A stretch of DNA of 64,000 nucleotides, from NCBI RefSeq assembly GCF_051014685.1, contig NW_027479724.1, positions 1-64,000 of the forward strand, written 5' to 3'. Every line of letters begins with the position of its first letter. The stretch's first letter is position 1. Below the pieces are notes generated by a model, which was not told where the DNA came from, did no database searches, and saw only the letters and a list, made by a program, of their open reading frames with translations. This DNA comes from Ptiloglossa arizonensis. Lineage: Eukaryota > Arthropoda > Insecta > Hymenoptera > Colletidae. A program made the translations under genes and the position numbers. This document shows, one piece after another, positions 37,704 to 48,979 of the stretch.

Positions 37704-40489
37704 GAGATATGGGAGTTTGAATCCAAGAAATGGTTGAGAAGGCAAAAAATTTTTCGCAATTCTGCTGCTCCAAATGCTTAACCAGAATGGCCTAGGGAAA
37801 AAATACACATACCGTTGTAATCGGGCGGGTTTCTACTTTCAGATGCAATAGGAATATTTGGGTTAGGTTAATCCGTTCGCGAGATATGGGAGTTTGAAAC
37901 TAAGAAATGGTTGAGAAGACAACAAATTTTTCGCACTTCTGCTGCTCCAAACGCTTGACCAGAGTGGGCTAGGGAAAAAATACACATACCGTTGTAATCG
38001 GGCGAGTTTCTACTTTCAGATGCAACAGGAATTTTTGGGTTAGGTCAATCCGTTCGCGAGATATGGGAGTTTGAAGCTAAGAAATGGTTGAGAAGGCAAA
38101 AAATTATTCGCAATTCTGCTGCTCCACACGCTTAACCAGAATGGCCTAGGGAAAAAATACACATACCGTTGTAATCGGGCGAGTTTCTACTTTCAGACGC
38201 AGCAGGAATTTTTGGGTTGTGTCAATCCGTTCGCGAAATATGGGAGTTTGAAGCCAAGAAATGGTTGAGAAGGCAAAAAATTTTTCGCAATTCTGCAGCT
38301 CCAAACGCTTAACCAGAATGGGCTACGGAAAAAATACACACACCGTTGTAATCGGGCGAGTTTCTACTTTCAGATGCAACAGGAATTTTTGGGTTAGGTC
38401 AATCCGTTCGCGAGATATGGGAGTTTGAAGCTACGAAATGGTTGAGAAGGCAAAAAATTATTCGCAATTCTGCTGCTCCACACGCTTAACCAGAATGGCC
38501 TAGGGAAAAAATACACATACCGTTGTAATCGGGCGAGTTTCTACTTTCAGACGCAGCAGGAATTTTTGGGTTGTGTCAATCCGTTCGCGAAATATGGGAA
38601 TTTGAAGCCAAGAAATGGTTGAGAAGGCAAAAAATTTTTCGCAATTCTGCTGCTCCAAACGCTTAACCAGAATGGCCTAGGGAAAAAATACACATACCGT
38701 TGTAATCGGGCGAGTTTCTACTTTCAGATGCAATAGGAATTTTTGGGTTAGGTCAATCCTTTCGCGAGATATGGGAGTTTGAAGCTAAGAAATGGTTGAG
38801 AAGGCAAAAAATTTTTCACAATTCTGCTGCTCCAAACGCTTAACCAGAATGGCCTAGGGAAAAAATACAGATACCGTTGTAATCGGGCGAGTTTCTACTT
38901 TCAGACGCAATAGGAATTTTAGGGTTAGGCAATCCGTTCGCGAGGTATGGGAGTTTGAAGCCAAGAAATGGTTGAGAAGGCAAAAAATTTTTCGCAATTC
39001 TGCTGCTCCAAACGCTGAACCAGAATTGCCTAGGGAAAAAATACACATACCGTTGCAATCGGGCGAGTTTCTACTTTCAGATGCAATAGCAATTTTTGGG
39101 TTAGGTCAATCCTTTCGCGATATATGGGAGATTGAGGCCAAGAAATGGTTGAGAAGGCAAAAAATTTTTCACAATTCTGCTGCTCCAAACGCTTAACCAG
39201 AATGGCCTAGGGAAAAAATACAGATACCGTTGTAATCGGGCGAGTTTCTACTTTCAGACGCAATAGGAATTTTAGGGTTAGGTCAATCCGTTCGCGAGGT
39301 ATGGGAGTTTGAAGCCAAGAAATGGTTGAGAAGGCAAAAAATTTTTCGCAATTCTGCTGCTCCAAACGCTTAACCAGAATTGCCTAGGGAAAAAATGCAC
39401 ATACCGTTGTAATCGGGCGAGTTTCTACTTTCAGATGCAATAGGAATTTTTGGGTTAGGTCAGTCCTTTCGCGATATATGGGAGTTTGAAGCTAAGAAAT
39501 GGTTGAGAAGACATCAAACTTTTCGCAATTCTGCGGCTCCAAACGCTTAACCAGAATGGCCTAGGGAAAAAATACACATACCGTTGTAATCGGGCGAGTT
39601 TCTACTTTCAGACGCAACAGGAATTTTTGGGTTAGGTCAATCCGTTCGCGAGATATGGGAGTTTGAAGCCAAGAAATGGTTGAGAAGGCAGAAAATTTTT
39701 CGCAATTCTGCTGCTCCACACGCTTAACCAGAATGGCCTAGGGAAAAAATACACAAACCGTTGTAATCGGGCGAGTTTCTACTTTCAGATGCAATAGGAA
39801 TTTTTGGGTTACGTCAATCCGTTCGCGAGATATGGGAGTTTGAAGCTAAGAAATGGTTGTGAAGACAACAAATTTTTCGCACTTCTGCTGCTCCAAAAGC
39901 TTAACCAGAATGGCCTAGGGAAAAAATACACATGCCGTTGTAATCGGGCGAGTTTCTACTTTGAGATGCAATAGGACTTTTTGGGTTAGGTCAATCCGTT
40001 CGTGAGATATGGGAGTTTGAAGCCAAGAAATGGTTGAGAAAGCAAAAAATTTTTCACAATTCTGCTGCTGCAAACGCTTAACCAGAATGGCCCAGGGAAA
40101 AAATACACATACCGTTGTAATCGGGCGAGTTTCGACTTTCAGATGCAATAGGAATTTTTGGGTTAGGTCAATACGTTCGCGAAATATGGGACTTTGAAGC
40201 CAAGAAATGGTTGAGAAGGCAAAAAATTTTCGCAATTCTGCTGCTCCAAACGCTTAACCAGAATGGCCTAGGGAAAAAATACACATACCGTTGTAATCGG
40301 GCGAGTTTCTACTTTCAGATGCAATAGGAATTTTTGGGTTAGGTCAATCCTTTCGCGAGATATGGGAGTTTGAGGCTAAGAAATGGTTGAGAAGACATCA
40401 AACTTTTCGCACTTCTGCTGCTCCAAACGCTTAACCAGAATGGACTAGGGAAAAAATACACATACCGCTGTAATCGGGCGAGTTTCTAC
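37704..40489 (+). repeat. Rearranged HOR copy with a six-monomer deletion and a left-family insert
   Basis: At about 37,704 the sequence jumps from type 3 to type 9: the offset to the preceding copy changes from 3,185 to 2,123 bp, a loss of six monomers (1,062 bp). Types 9-12 follow, then the gctacgaaatgg and gggaatttg monomers. A 176-bp monomer (38,924) comes next, followed by a left-family run ending in a HindIII-type monomer (39,897). The segment returns to type 18 at about 40,340. Single-base oddities include gaggctaag (about 40,371) and a short T4 tract at 40,227. Confidence 0.75.
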
Positions 40490-43400
40490 TTTTAGATGCA
40501 ATAGGAATTTTTGGGTTAGGTCAATCCGTTCGCGAGATATGGGAGTTTGAAGCCAAGAAATGGTTGAGAAGGCAAAAAATTTTTCGCAATTCTGCGGCTC
40601 CAAACGCTTAACCAGAATGACCTAGGGAAAACATACACATACCGTTGTAATCGGGCGAGTTTCTACTTTCAGATGCAATAGGAATTTTTGGGTTAGGACA
40701 ATCCGTTCGTGAGATATGGGAGTTTGAGGCCAAGAAATGGTTGAGAAGGCAAAAAATTTTTCACAATTCTGCTGCTCCAAACGCTTAACCAGAATGGCCT
40801 AGGGAAAAAATACAGATACCGTTGTAATCGGGCGAGTTTCTACTTTCAGATGCAATAGGAATTTTTGGGTTAGGTCAATCCGTTCGCGAGGTATGGGAGT
40901 TTGAAGCCAAGAAATGGTTGAGAAGGCAAAAAATTTTTCGCAATTCTGCTGCTCCAAATGCTTAACCAGAATGGCCTAGGGAAAAAATACACATACCGTT
41001 GTAATCGGGCGGGTTTCTACTTTCAGATGCAATAGGAATATTTGGGTTAGGTTAATCCGTTCGCGAGATAAGGGAGTTTGAAGCTAAGAAATGGTTGAGA
41101 AGACAACAAATATTTCGCAATTCTGCTGCTCCAAACGCTTGACCAGAGTGGGCTAGGGAAAAAATACACATACCGTTGTAATCGGGCGAGTTTCTACTTT
41201 CAGATGCAACAGGAATTTTTGGGTCGGGTCAATCCGTTCGCGAGATATGGGAGTTTGAAGCTAAGAAATGGTTGAGAAGGCAAAAAATTATTCGCAATTC
41301 TGCTGCTCCACACGCTTAACCAGAATCGCCTAGGGAAAAAATACACATACCGTTGTAATCGGGCGAGTTTCTACTTTCAGACGCAGCAGGAATTTTTGGG
41401 TTGTGTCAATCCGTTCGCGAAATATGGGAGTTTGAAGCCAAGAAATGGTTGAGAAGGCAAAAAATTTTTCGCAATTCTGCTGCTCCAAACGCTTAACCAG
41501 AATGGCCTACGGAAAAAATACACACACCGTTGTAATCGGGCGAGAGTCTACTTTCAGATGCAATAGGAATTTTTGGGTTGGGTCAATCCGTTCGCGAGAT
41601 ATGGGAGTTTGAAGCCAAGAAATGGTTGAGAAGGCAAAAAATTTTTTCGCAATTCCGCTGCTCCAAACGCTTAACCAGAATGGCCTAGGGAAAAAATACA
41701 CATACCGTTGTAATCGAGCGAGTTTCTACTTTCAGGCGCAACAGGAATTTTTGGGTTATGTCAATCCGTTCGCGAGAAATGGGAGTTTGAAGCCAAGAAA
41801 TGGTTGAGAAGACAACAAATTTTTCGCCATTCTGCTGCTCCAAACGCTTAACCAGAATGGCCTAGGGAGAAAATTCACATACCGTTGTAATCGGGCGGGT
41901 TTCTACTTTCAGATGCAATAGGAATTTTTGGGTTAGGTCAATCCGTTCGCGAGATATGGGAGTTTGAATCCAAGAAATGGTTGAGAAGGCAAAAAATTTT
42001 TCGCAATTCTGCTGCTCCAAATGCTTAACCAGAATGGCCTAGGGAAAAAATACACATACCGTTGTAATCGGGCGGGTTTCTACTTTCAGATGCAATAGGA
42101 ATATTTGGGTTAGGTTAATCCGTTCGCGAGATATGGGAGTTTGAAACTAAGAAATGGTTGAGAAGGCAAAAAATTTTTCACAATTCTGCTGCTCCAAACG
42201 CTTAACCAGAATGGCCTAGGGAAAAAATACAGATACCGTTGTAATCGGGCGAGTTTCTACTTTCAGACGCAATAGGAATTTTAGGGTTAGGCAATCCGTT
42301 CGCGAGGTATGGGAGTTTGAAGCCAAGAAATGGTTGAGAAGGCAAAAAATTTTTCGCAATTCTGCTGCTCCAAACGCTTAACCAGAATTGCCTAGGGAAA
42401 AAATACACATACCGTTGCAATCGGGCGAGTTTCTACTTTCAGATGCAATAGGAATTTTTGGGTTAGGTCAATCCTTTCGCGATATATGGGAGATTGAGTC
42501 CAAGAAATGGTTGAGAAGGCAAAAAATTTTTCACAATTCTGCTGCTCCAAACGCTTAACCAGAATGGCCTAGGGAAAAAATACAGATACCGTTGTAATCG
42601 GGCGAGTTTCTACTTTCAGACGCAATAGGAATTTTAGGGTTAGGTCAATCCGTTCGCGAGGTATGGGAGTTTGAAGCCAAGAAATGGTTGAGAAGGCAAA
42701 AAATTTTTCGCAATTCTGCTGGTCCAAACGCTTAACCAGAATTGCCTAGGGAAAAAATACACATACCGTTGTAATCGGGCGAGTTTCTACTTTCAGATGC
42801 AATAGGAATTTTTGGGTTAGGTCAATCCGTTCGCGAGATATGGGAGTTTGAAGCTAAGAAATGGTTGTGAAGACAACAAATTTTCGCACTTCTGCTGCTC
42901 CAAAAGCTTAACCAGAATGGCCTAGGGAAAAAATATACATGCCGTTGTAATCGGGCGAGTTTCTACTTTCAGATGCAATAGGACTTTTTGGGTTAGGTCA
43001 ATCCGTTCGTGAGATATGGGAGTTTGAAGCCAAGAAATGGTTGAGAAAGCAAAAAATTTTTCACAATTCTGCTGCTGCAAACGCTTAACCAGAATGGCCC
43101 AGGGAAAAAATACACATACCGTTGTAATCGGGCGAGTTTCGACTTTCAGATGCAATAGGAATTTTTGGGTTAGGTCAATACGTTCGCGAAATACGGGACT
43201 TTGAAGCCAAGAAATGTTGAGAAGGCAAAAAATTTTTCGCAATTCTGCTGCTCCAAACGCTTAACCAGAATGGCCTAGGGAAAAAATACACATACCGTTG
43301 TAATCGGGCGAGTTTCTACTTTCAGATGCAATAGGAATTTTTGGGTTAGGTCAATCCTTTCGCGAGATATGGGAGTTTGAAGCTAAGAAATGGTTGAGAA

Positions 43401-43496
43401 GACATCAAACTTTTCGCACTTCTGCTGCTCCAAACGCTTAACCAGAATGGCCTAGGGAAAAAATACACATACCGCTGTAATCGGGCGAGTTTCTAC
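40490..43496 (+). repeat. HOR variant, 3,007 bp (17-mer)
   Basis: The unit runs from one ttttagatgc marker to the next. Types 1-9 are in order, but type 5 here has gggtcgggtc and gaatcgcc. Next is a hybrid monomer whose left half is type 10 (gggcgggtttc, aatatttggg) and whose right half is type 14 (aggcaaaaaatttttcac). Then come the 176-bp type 15 (deletion at 42,286), types 16 and 17, a HindIII-type run (42,904) and type 18. Small indels are a T6 tract at about 41,642, T4 at about 42,881, and gaaatgttgag at about 43,212. Confidence 0.75.
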
Positions 43497-44098
43497 TTTT
43501 AGATGCAATAGGAATTTTTGGGTTAGGTCAATCCGTTCGCGAGATATGGGAGTTTGAAGCCAAGAAATGGTTGAGAAGGCAAAAAATTTTTCGCAATTCT
43601 GCGGCTCCAAACGCTTAACCAGAATGACCTAGGGAAAACATACACATACCGTTGTAATCGGGCGAGTTTCTACTTTCAGATGCAATAGGAATTTTTGGGT
43701 TAGGACAATCCGTTCGTGAGATATGGGAGTTTGAGGCCAAGAAATGGTTGAGAAGGCAAAGAATTTTTCACAATTCTGCTGCTCCAAACGCTTAACCAGA
43801 ATGGCCTAGGGAAAAAATACAGATACCGTTGTAATCGGGCGAGTTTCTACTTTCAGATGCAATAGGAATTTTTGGGTTAGGTCAATCCGTTCGCGAGGTA
43901 TGGGAGTTTGAAGCCAAGAAATGGTTGAGAAGGCAAAAAATTTTTCGCAATTCTGCTGCTCCAAATGCTTAACCAGAATGGCCTAGGGAAAAAATACACA
44001 TACCGTTGTAATCGGGCGAGTTTCTACTTTCAGATGCAATAGGAATTTTTGGGTTAGGTCAATCCGTTCGCGAGATATGGGAGTTTGAAGCCAAGAAA

Positions 44099-44152
44099 TG
44101 GTTGAGAAGGCAAAAAATTTTTCGCAATTCTGCGGCTCCAAACGCTTAACCA
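44099..44152. other. Short imperfect dyad symmetry inside the monomer
   Basis: The arm tggttgag (44,099-44,106) and the arm cttaacca (44,145-44,152) are complementary at 7 of 8 positions, and the eighth is a G:T pair. A 38-base loop separates them and holds the self-complementary A6T5 tract. Most monomers keep the dyad. The left arm is changed in the tggttgtgaag monomers that also carry a HindIII site. Short dyads able to form cruciforms have been reported in centromeric satellites, but this one is weak and may be incidental. Confidence 0.35.
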
Positions 44153-44177
44153 GAATGACCTAGGGAAAACATACACA

Positions 44178-44194
44178 TACCGTTGTAATCGGGC
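44178..44194 (+). promoter_or_regulatory. CENP-B-box-like 17-mer (one example of the per-monomer motif)
   Basis: The 17 bases taccgttgtaatcgggc occur near the end of this monomer and, with small variants, in nearly every monomer; the first in the window is at 117-133. Against the CENP-B box core nTTCGnnnnAnnCGGGn, the C, G, A, C, G, G and G core positions match at the correct spacing, and the two T positions are a and c. Against the full human-type box YTTCGTTGGAARCGGGA, 12 of 17 positions match. Some variants alter it: accgctgt, ttgcaatcggg, atcgagcg and tcggacgag, the last of which breaks the CGGG run. Binding by a CENP-B or pogo-transposase-derived protein is a hypothesis; a chance resemblance is possible. 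Confidence 0.4.
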
Positions 44195-47100
44195 GAGTTT
44201 CTACTTTCAGATGCAATAGGAATTTTTGGGTTAGGACAATCCGTTCGTGAGATATGGGAGTTTGAGGCCAAGAAATGGTTGAGAAGGCAAAGAATTTTTC
44301 ACAATTCTGCTGCTCCAAACGCTTAACCAGAATGGCCTAGGGAAAAAATACAGATACCGTTGTAATCGGGCGAGTTTCTACTTTCAGATGCAATAGGAAT
44401 TTTTGGGTTAGGTCAATCCGTTCGCGAGGTATGGGAGTTTGAAGCCAAAATGGTTGAGAAGGCAAAAAATTTTTCGCAATTCTGCTGCTCCAAATGCTTA
44501 ACCAGAATGGCCTAGGGAAAAAATACACATACCGTTGTAATCGGGCGGGTTTCTACTTTCAGATGCAATAGGAATATTTGGGTTAGGTTAATCCGTTCGC
44601 GAGATAAGGGAGTTTGAAGCTAAGAAATGGTTGAGAAGACAACAAATATTTCGCAATTCTGCTGCTCCAAACGCTTGACCAGAGTGGGCTAGGGAAAAAA
44701 TACACATACCGTTGTAATCGGGCGAGTTTTTACTTTCAGATGCAACAGGAATTTTTGGGTTAGGTCAATCCGTTCGCGAGATATGGGAGTTTGAAGCTAA
44801 GAAATGGTTGAGAAGGCAAAAAATTATTCGCAATTCTGCTGCTCCACACGCTTAACCAGAATGGCCTAGGGAAAAAATACACATACCGTTGTAATCGGGC
44901 GAGTTTCTACTTTCAGACGCAGCAGGAATTTTTGGGTTGTGTCAATCCGTTCGCGAAATATGGGAGTTTGAAGCCAAGAAATGGTTGAGAAGGCAAAAAA
45001 TTTTTCGCAATTCTGCTGCTCCAAACGCTTAACCAGAATGGCCTACGGAAAAAATACACACACCGTTGTAATCGGGCGAGAGTCTACTTTCAGATGCAAT
45101 AGGAATTTTTGGGTTGGGTCAATCCGTTCGCGAGATATGGGAGTTTGAAGCCAAGAAATGGTTGAGAAGGCAAAAAATTTTCGCAATTCTGCTGCTCCAA
45201 ACGCTTAACCAGAATGGCCTAGGGAAAAAATACACATACCGTTGTAATCGAGCGAGTTTCTACTTTCAGGCGCAACAGGAATTTTTGGGTTATGTCAATC
45301 CGTTCGCGAGAAATGGGAGTTTGAAGCCAAGAAATGGTTGAGAAGACAACAAATTTTTCGCAATTCTGCTGCTCCAAACGCTTAACCAGAATGGCCTAGG
45401 GAGAAAATTCACATACCGTTGTAATCGGGCGGGTTTCTACTTTCAGATGCAATAGGAATTTTTGGGTTAGGTCAATCCGTTCGCGAGATATGGGAGTTTG
45501 AATCCAAGAAATGGTTGAGAAGGCAAAAAATTTTTCGCAATTCTGCTGCTCCAAATGCTTAACCAGAATGGCCTAGGGAAAAAATACACATACCGTTGTA
45601 ATCGGGCGGGTTTCTACTTTCAGATGCAATAGGAATATTTGGGTTAGGTTAATCCGTTCGCGAGATATGGGAGTTTGAAACTAAGAAATGGTTGAGAAGA
45701 CAACAAATTTTTCGCACTTCTGCTGCTCCAAACGCTTGACCAGAGTGGGCTAGGGAAAAAATACACATACCGTTGTAATCGGGCGAGTTTCTACTTTCAG
45801 ATGCAACAGGAATTTTTGGGTTAGGTCAATCCGTTCGCGAGATATGGGAGTTTGAAGCTAAGAAATGGTTGAGAAGGCAAAAAATTATTCGCAATTCTGC
45901 TGCTCCACACGCTTAACCAGAATGGCCTAGGGAAAAAATACACATACCGTTGTAATCGGGCGAGTTTCTACTTTCAGACGCAGCAGGAATTTTTGGGTTG
46001 TGTCAATCCGTTCGCGAAATATGGGAGTTTGAAGCCAAGAAATGGTTGAGAAGGCAAAAAATTTTTCGCAATTCTGCAGCTCCAAACGCTTAACCAGAAT
46101 GGGCTACGGAAAAAAATACACACACCGTTGTAATCGGGCGAGTTTCTACTTTCAGATGCAACAGGAATTTTTGGGTTAGGTCAATCCGTTCGCGAGATAT
46201 GGGAGTTTGAAGCTACGAAATGGTTGAGAAGGCAAAAAATTATTCGCAATTCTGCTGCTCCACACGCTTAACCAGAATGGCCTAGGGAAAAAATACACAT
46301 ACCGTTGTAATCGGGCGAGTTTCTACTTTCAGACGCAGCAGGAATTTTTGGGTTGTGTCAATCCGTTCGCGAAATATGGGAATTTGAAGCCAAGAAATGG
46401 TTGAGAAGGCAAAAAATTTTTCGCAATTCTGCTGCTCCAAACGCTTAACCAGAATGGCCTAGGGAAAAAATACACATACCGTTGTAATCGGGCGAGTTTC
46501 TACTTTCAGATGCAATAGGAATTTTTGGGTTAGGTCAATCCTTTCGCGAGATATGGGAGTTTGAAGCTAAGAAATGGTTGAGAAGGCAAAAAATTTTTCA
46601 CAATTCTGCTGCTCCAAACGCTTAACCAGAATGGCCTAGGGAAAAAATACAGATACCGTTGTAATCGGGCGAGTTTCTACTTTCAGACGCAATAGGAATT
46701 TTAGGGTTAGGCAATCCGTTCGCGAGGTATGGGAGTTTGAAGCCAAGAAATGGTTGAGAAGGCAAAAAATTTTTCGCAATTCTGCTGCTCCAAACGCTTA
46801 ACCAGAATTGCCTAGGGAAAAAATACACATACCGTTGCAATCGGGCGAGTTTCTACTTTCAGATGCAATAGGAATTTTTGGGTTAGGTCAATCCGTTCGC
46901 GAGGTATGGGAGTTTGAAGCCAAGAAATGGTTGAGAAGGCAAAAAATTTTTCGCAATTCTGCTGCTCCAAATGCTTAACCAGATTGGCCTAGGGAAAAAA
47001 TACACATACCGTTGTAATCGGGCGGGTTTCTACTTTCAGATGCAATAGGAATATTTGGGTTAGGTTAATCCGTTCGCGAGATAAGGGAGTTTGAAGCTAA

Positions 47101-48979
47101 GAAATGGTTGAGAAGACAACAAATATTTCGTAATTCTGCTGCTCCAAACGCTTGACCAGAGTGGGCTAGGGAAAAAATACACATACCGTTGTAATCGGGC
47201 GAGTTTCTACTTTCAGATGCAACAGGAATTTTTGGGTCGGGTCAATCCGTTCGCGAGATATGGGAGTTTGAAGCTAAGAAATGGTTGAGAAGGCAAAAAA
47301 TTATTCGCAATTCTGCTGCTCCACACGCTTAACCAGAATCGCCTAGGGAAAAAATACACATACCGTTGTAATCGGGCGAGTTTCTACTTTCAGACGCAGC
47401 AGGAATTTTTGGGTTGTGTCAATCCGTTCGCGAAATATGGGAGTTTGAAGCCAAGAAATGGTTGAGAAGGCAAAAAATTTTTCGCAATTCTGCTGCTCCA
47501 AACGCTTAACCAGAATGGCCTACGGAAAAAATACACACACCGTTGTAATCGGGCGAGAGTCTACTTTCAGATGCAATAGGAATTTTTGGGTTGGGTCAAT
47601 CCGTTCGCGAGATATGGGAGTTTGAAGCCAAGAAATGGTTGAGAAGGCAAAAAATTTTTCGCAATTCCGCTGCTCCAAACGCTTAACCAGAATGGCCTAG
47701 GGAAAAAATACACATACCGTTGTAATCGAGCGAGTTTCTACTTTCAGGCGCAACAGGAATTTTTGGGTTATGTCAATCCGTTCGCGAGAAATGGGAGTTT
47801 GAAGCCAAGAAATGGTTGAGAAGACAACAAATTTTTCGCCATTCTGCTGCTCCAAACGCTTAACCAGAATGGCCTAGGGAGAAAATTCACATACCGTTGT
47901 AATCGGGCGGGTTTCTACTTTCAGATGCAATAGGAATTTTTGGGTTAGGTCAATCCGTTCGCGAGATATGGGAGTTTGAATCCAAGAAATGGTTGAGAAG
48001 GCAAAAAATTTTTCGCAATTCTGCTGCTCCAAATGCTTAACCAGAATGGCCTAGGGAAAAAATACACATACCGTTGTAATCGGGCGGGTTTCTACTTTCA
48101 GATGCAATAGGAATATTTGGGTTAGGTTAATCCGTTCGCGAGATATGGGAGTTTGAAACTAAGAAATGGTTGAGAAGGCAAAAAATTTTTCACAATTCTG
48201 CTGCTCCAAACGCTTAACCAGAATGACCTAGGGAAAAAATACAGATACCGTTGTAATCGGGCGAGTTTCTACTTTCAGACGCAATAGGAATTTTAGGGTT
48301 AGGCAATCCGTTCGCGAGGTATGGGAGTTTGAAGCCAAGAAATGGTTGAGAAGGCAAAAAATTTTTCGCAATTCTGCTGCTCCAAACGCTTAACCAGAAT
48401 TGCCTAGGGAAAAAATACACATACCGTTGCAATCGGGCGAGTTTCTACTTTCAGATGCAATAGGAATTTTTGGGTTAGGTCAATCCTTTCGCGATATATG
48501 GGAGATTGAGTCCAAGAAATGGTTGAGAAGGCAAAAAATTTTTCACAATTCTGCTGCTCCAAACGCTTAACCAGAATGGCCTAGGGAAAAAATACAGATA
48601 CCGTTGTAATCGGGCGAGTTTCTACTTTCAGACGCAATAGGAATTTTAGGGTTAGGTCAATCCGTTCGCGAGGTATGGGAGTTTGAAGCCAAGAAATGGT
48701 TGAGAAGGCAAAAAATTTTTCGCAATTCTGCTGGTCCAAACGCTTAACCAGAATTGCCTAGGGAAAAAATACACATACCGTTGTAATCGGGCGAGTTTCT
48801 ACTTTCAGATGCAATAGGAATTTTTGGGTTAGGTCAATCCGTTCGCGAGATATGGGAGTTTGAAGCTAAGAAATGGTTGTGAAGACAACAAATTTTTCGC
48901 ACTTCTGCTGCTCCAAAAGCTTAACCAGAATGGCCTAGGGAAAAAATACACATACCGCTGTAATCGGGCGAGTTTCTAC

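Larger units (their letters stand above)
44043..44219 (+). repeat. Representative near-consensus 177-bp monomer
   Basis: This copy is exactly 177 bp when the unit is started at gaatttttgg. It differs from the commonest form at three points: ctgcggctcc for ctgctgctcc, gaatgacctag for gaatggcctag, and aaaacatac for aaaaaatac. Landmarks by monomer position are: telomere-like gggttagg at about 9-16, the NruI site inside ccgttcgcgag at about 22-32, tggttgag at 57-64, an A6T5 tract at 70-80, cttaacca at 103-110, an AvrII site at about 118-123, an A-rich run at 124-129, and the CENP-B-box-like 17-mer at 136-152. By hand count the consensus has 74 G+C of 177 and 8 CpG. The A6T5 and A6 tracts are the kind of phased A-tracts common in satellites and may favour DNA bending or nucleosome positioning; that is inference. 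Confidence 0.9.
43497..48979 (+). repeat. HOR variant, 5,483 bp (about 31-mer)
   Basis: Types 1-3 are followed by a repeat of a type 1-3-like trio: gaatgacct occurs at 43,622 and again at 44,153, exactly 531 bp (3 monomers) later. Types 4-13 then run in order to about 46,400, followed by a 176-bp monomer (46,706). The order then restarts at type 3 and runs through 9 to the type 10/14 hybrid, a second 176-bp monomer (48,298), types 16 and 17, and a HindIII-type monomer (48,917). Local indels are a 2-base loss in gaagccaaaatgg at about 44,447, T4 at about 45,178, and an extra A at about 46,110. Confidence 0.7.

Noticed and set aside
38972..39196. Plus-strand reading frame across two monomers
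   Set aside because: It depends on one substitution (cgctgaacc for cgcttaacc) that removes a stop in a single copy. It is a chance opening in satellite DNA.
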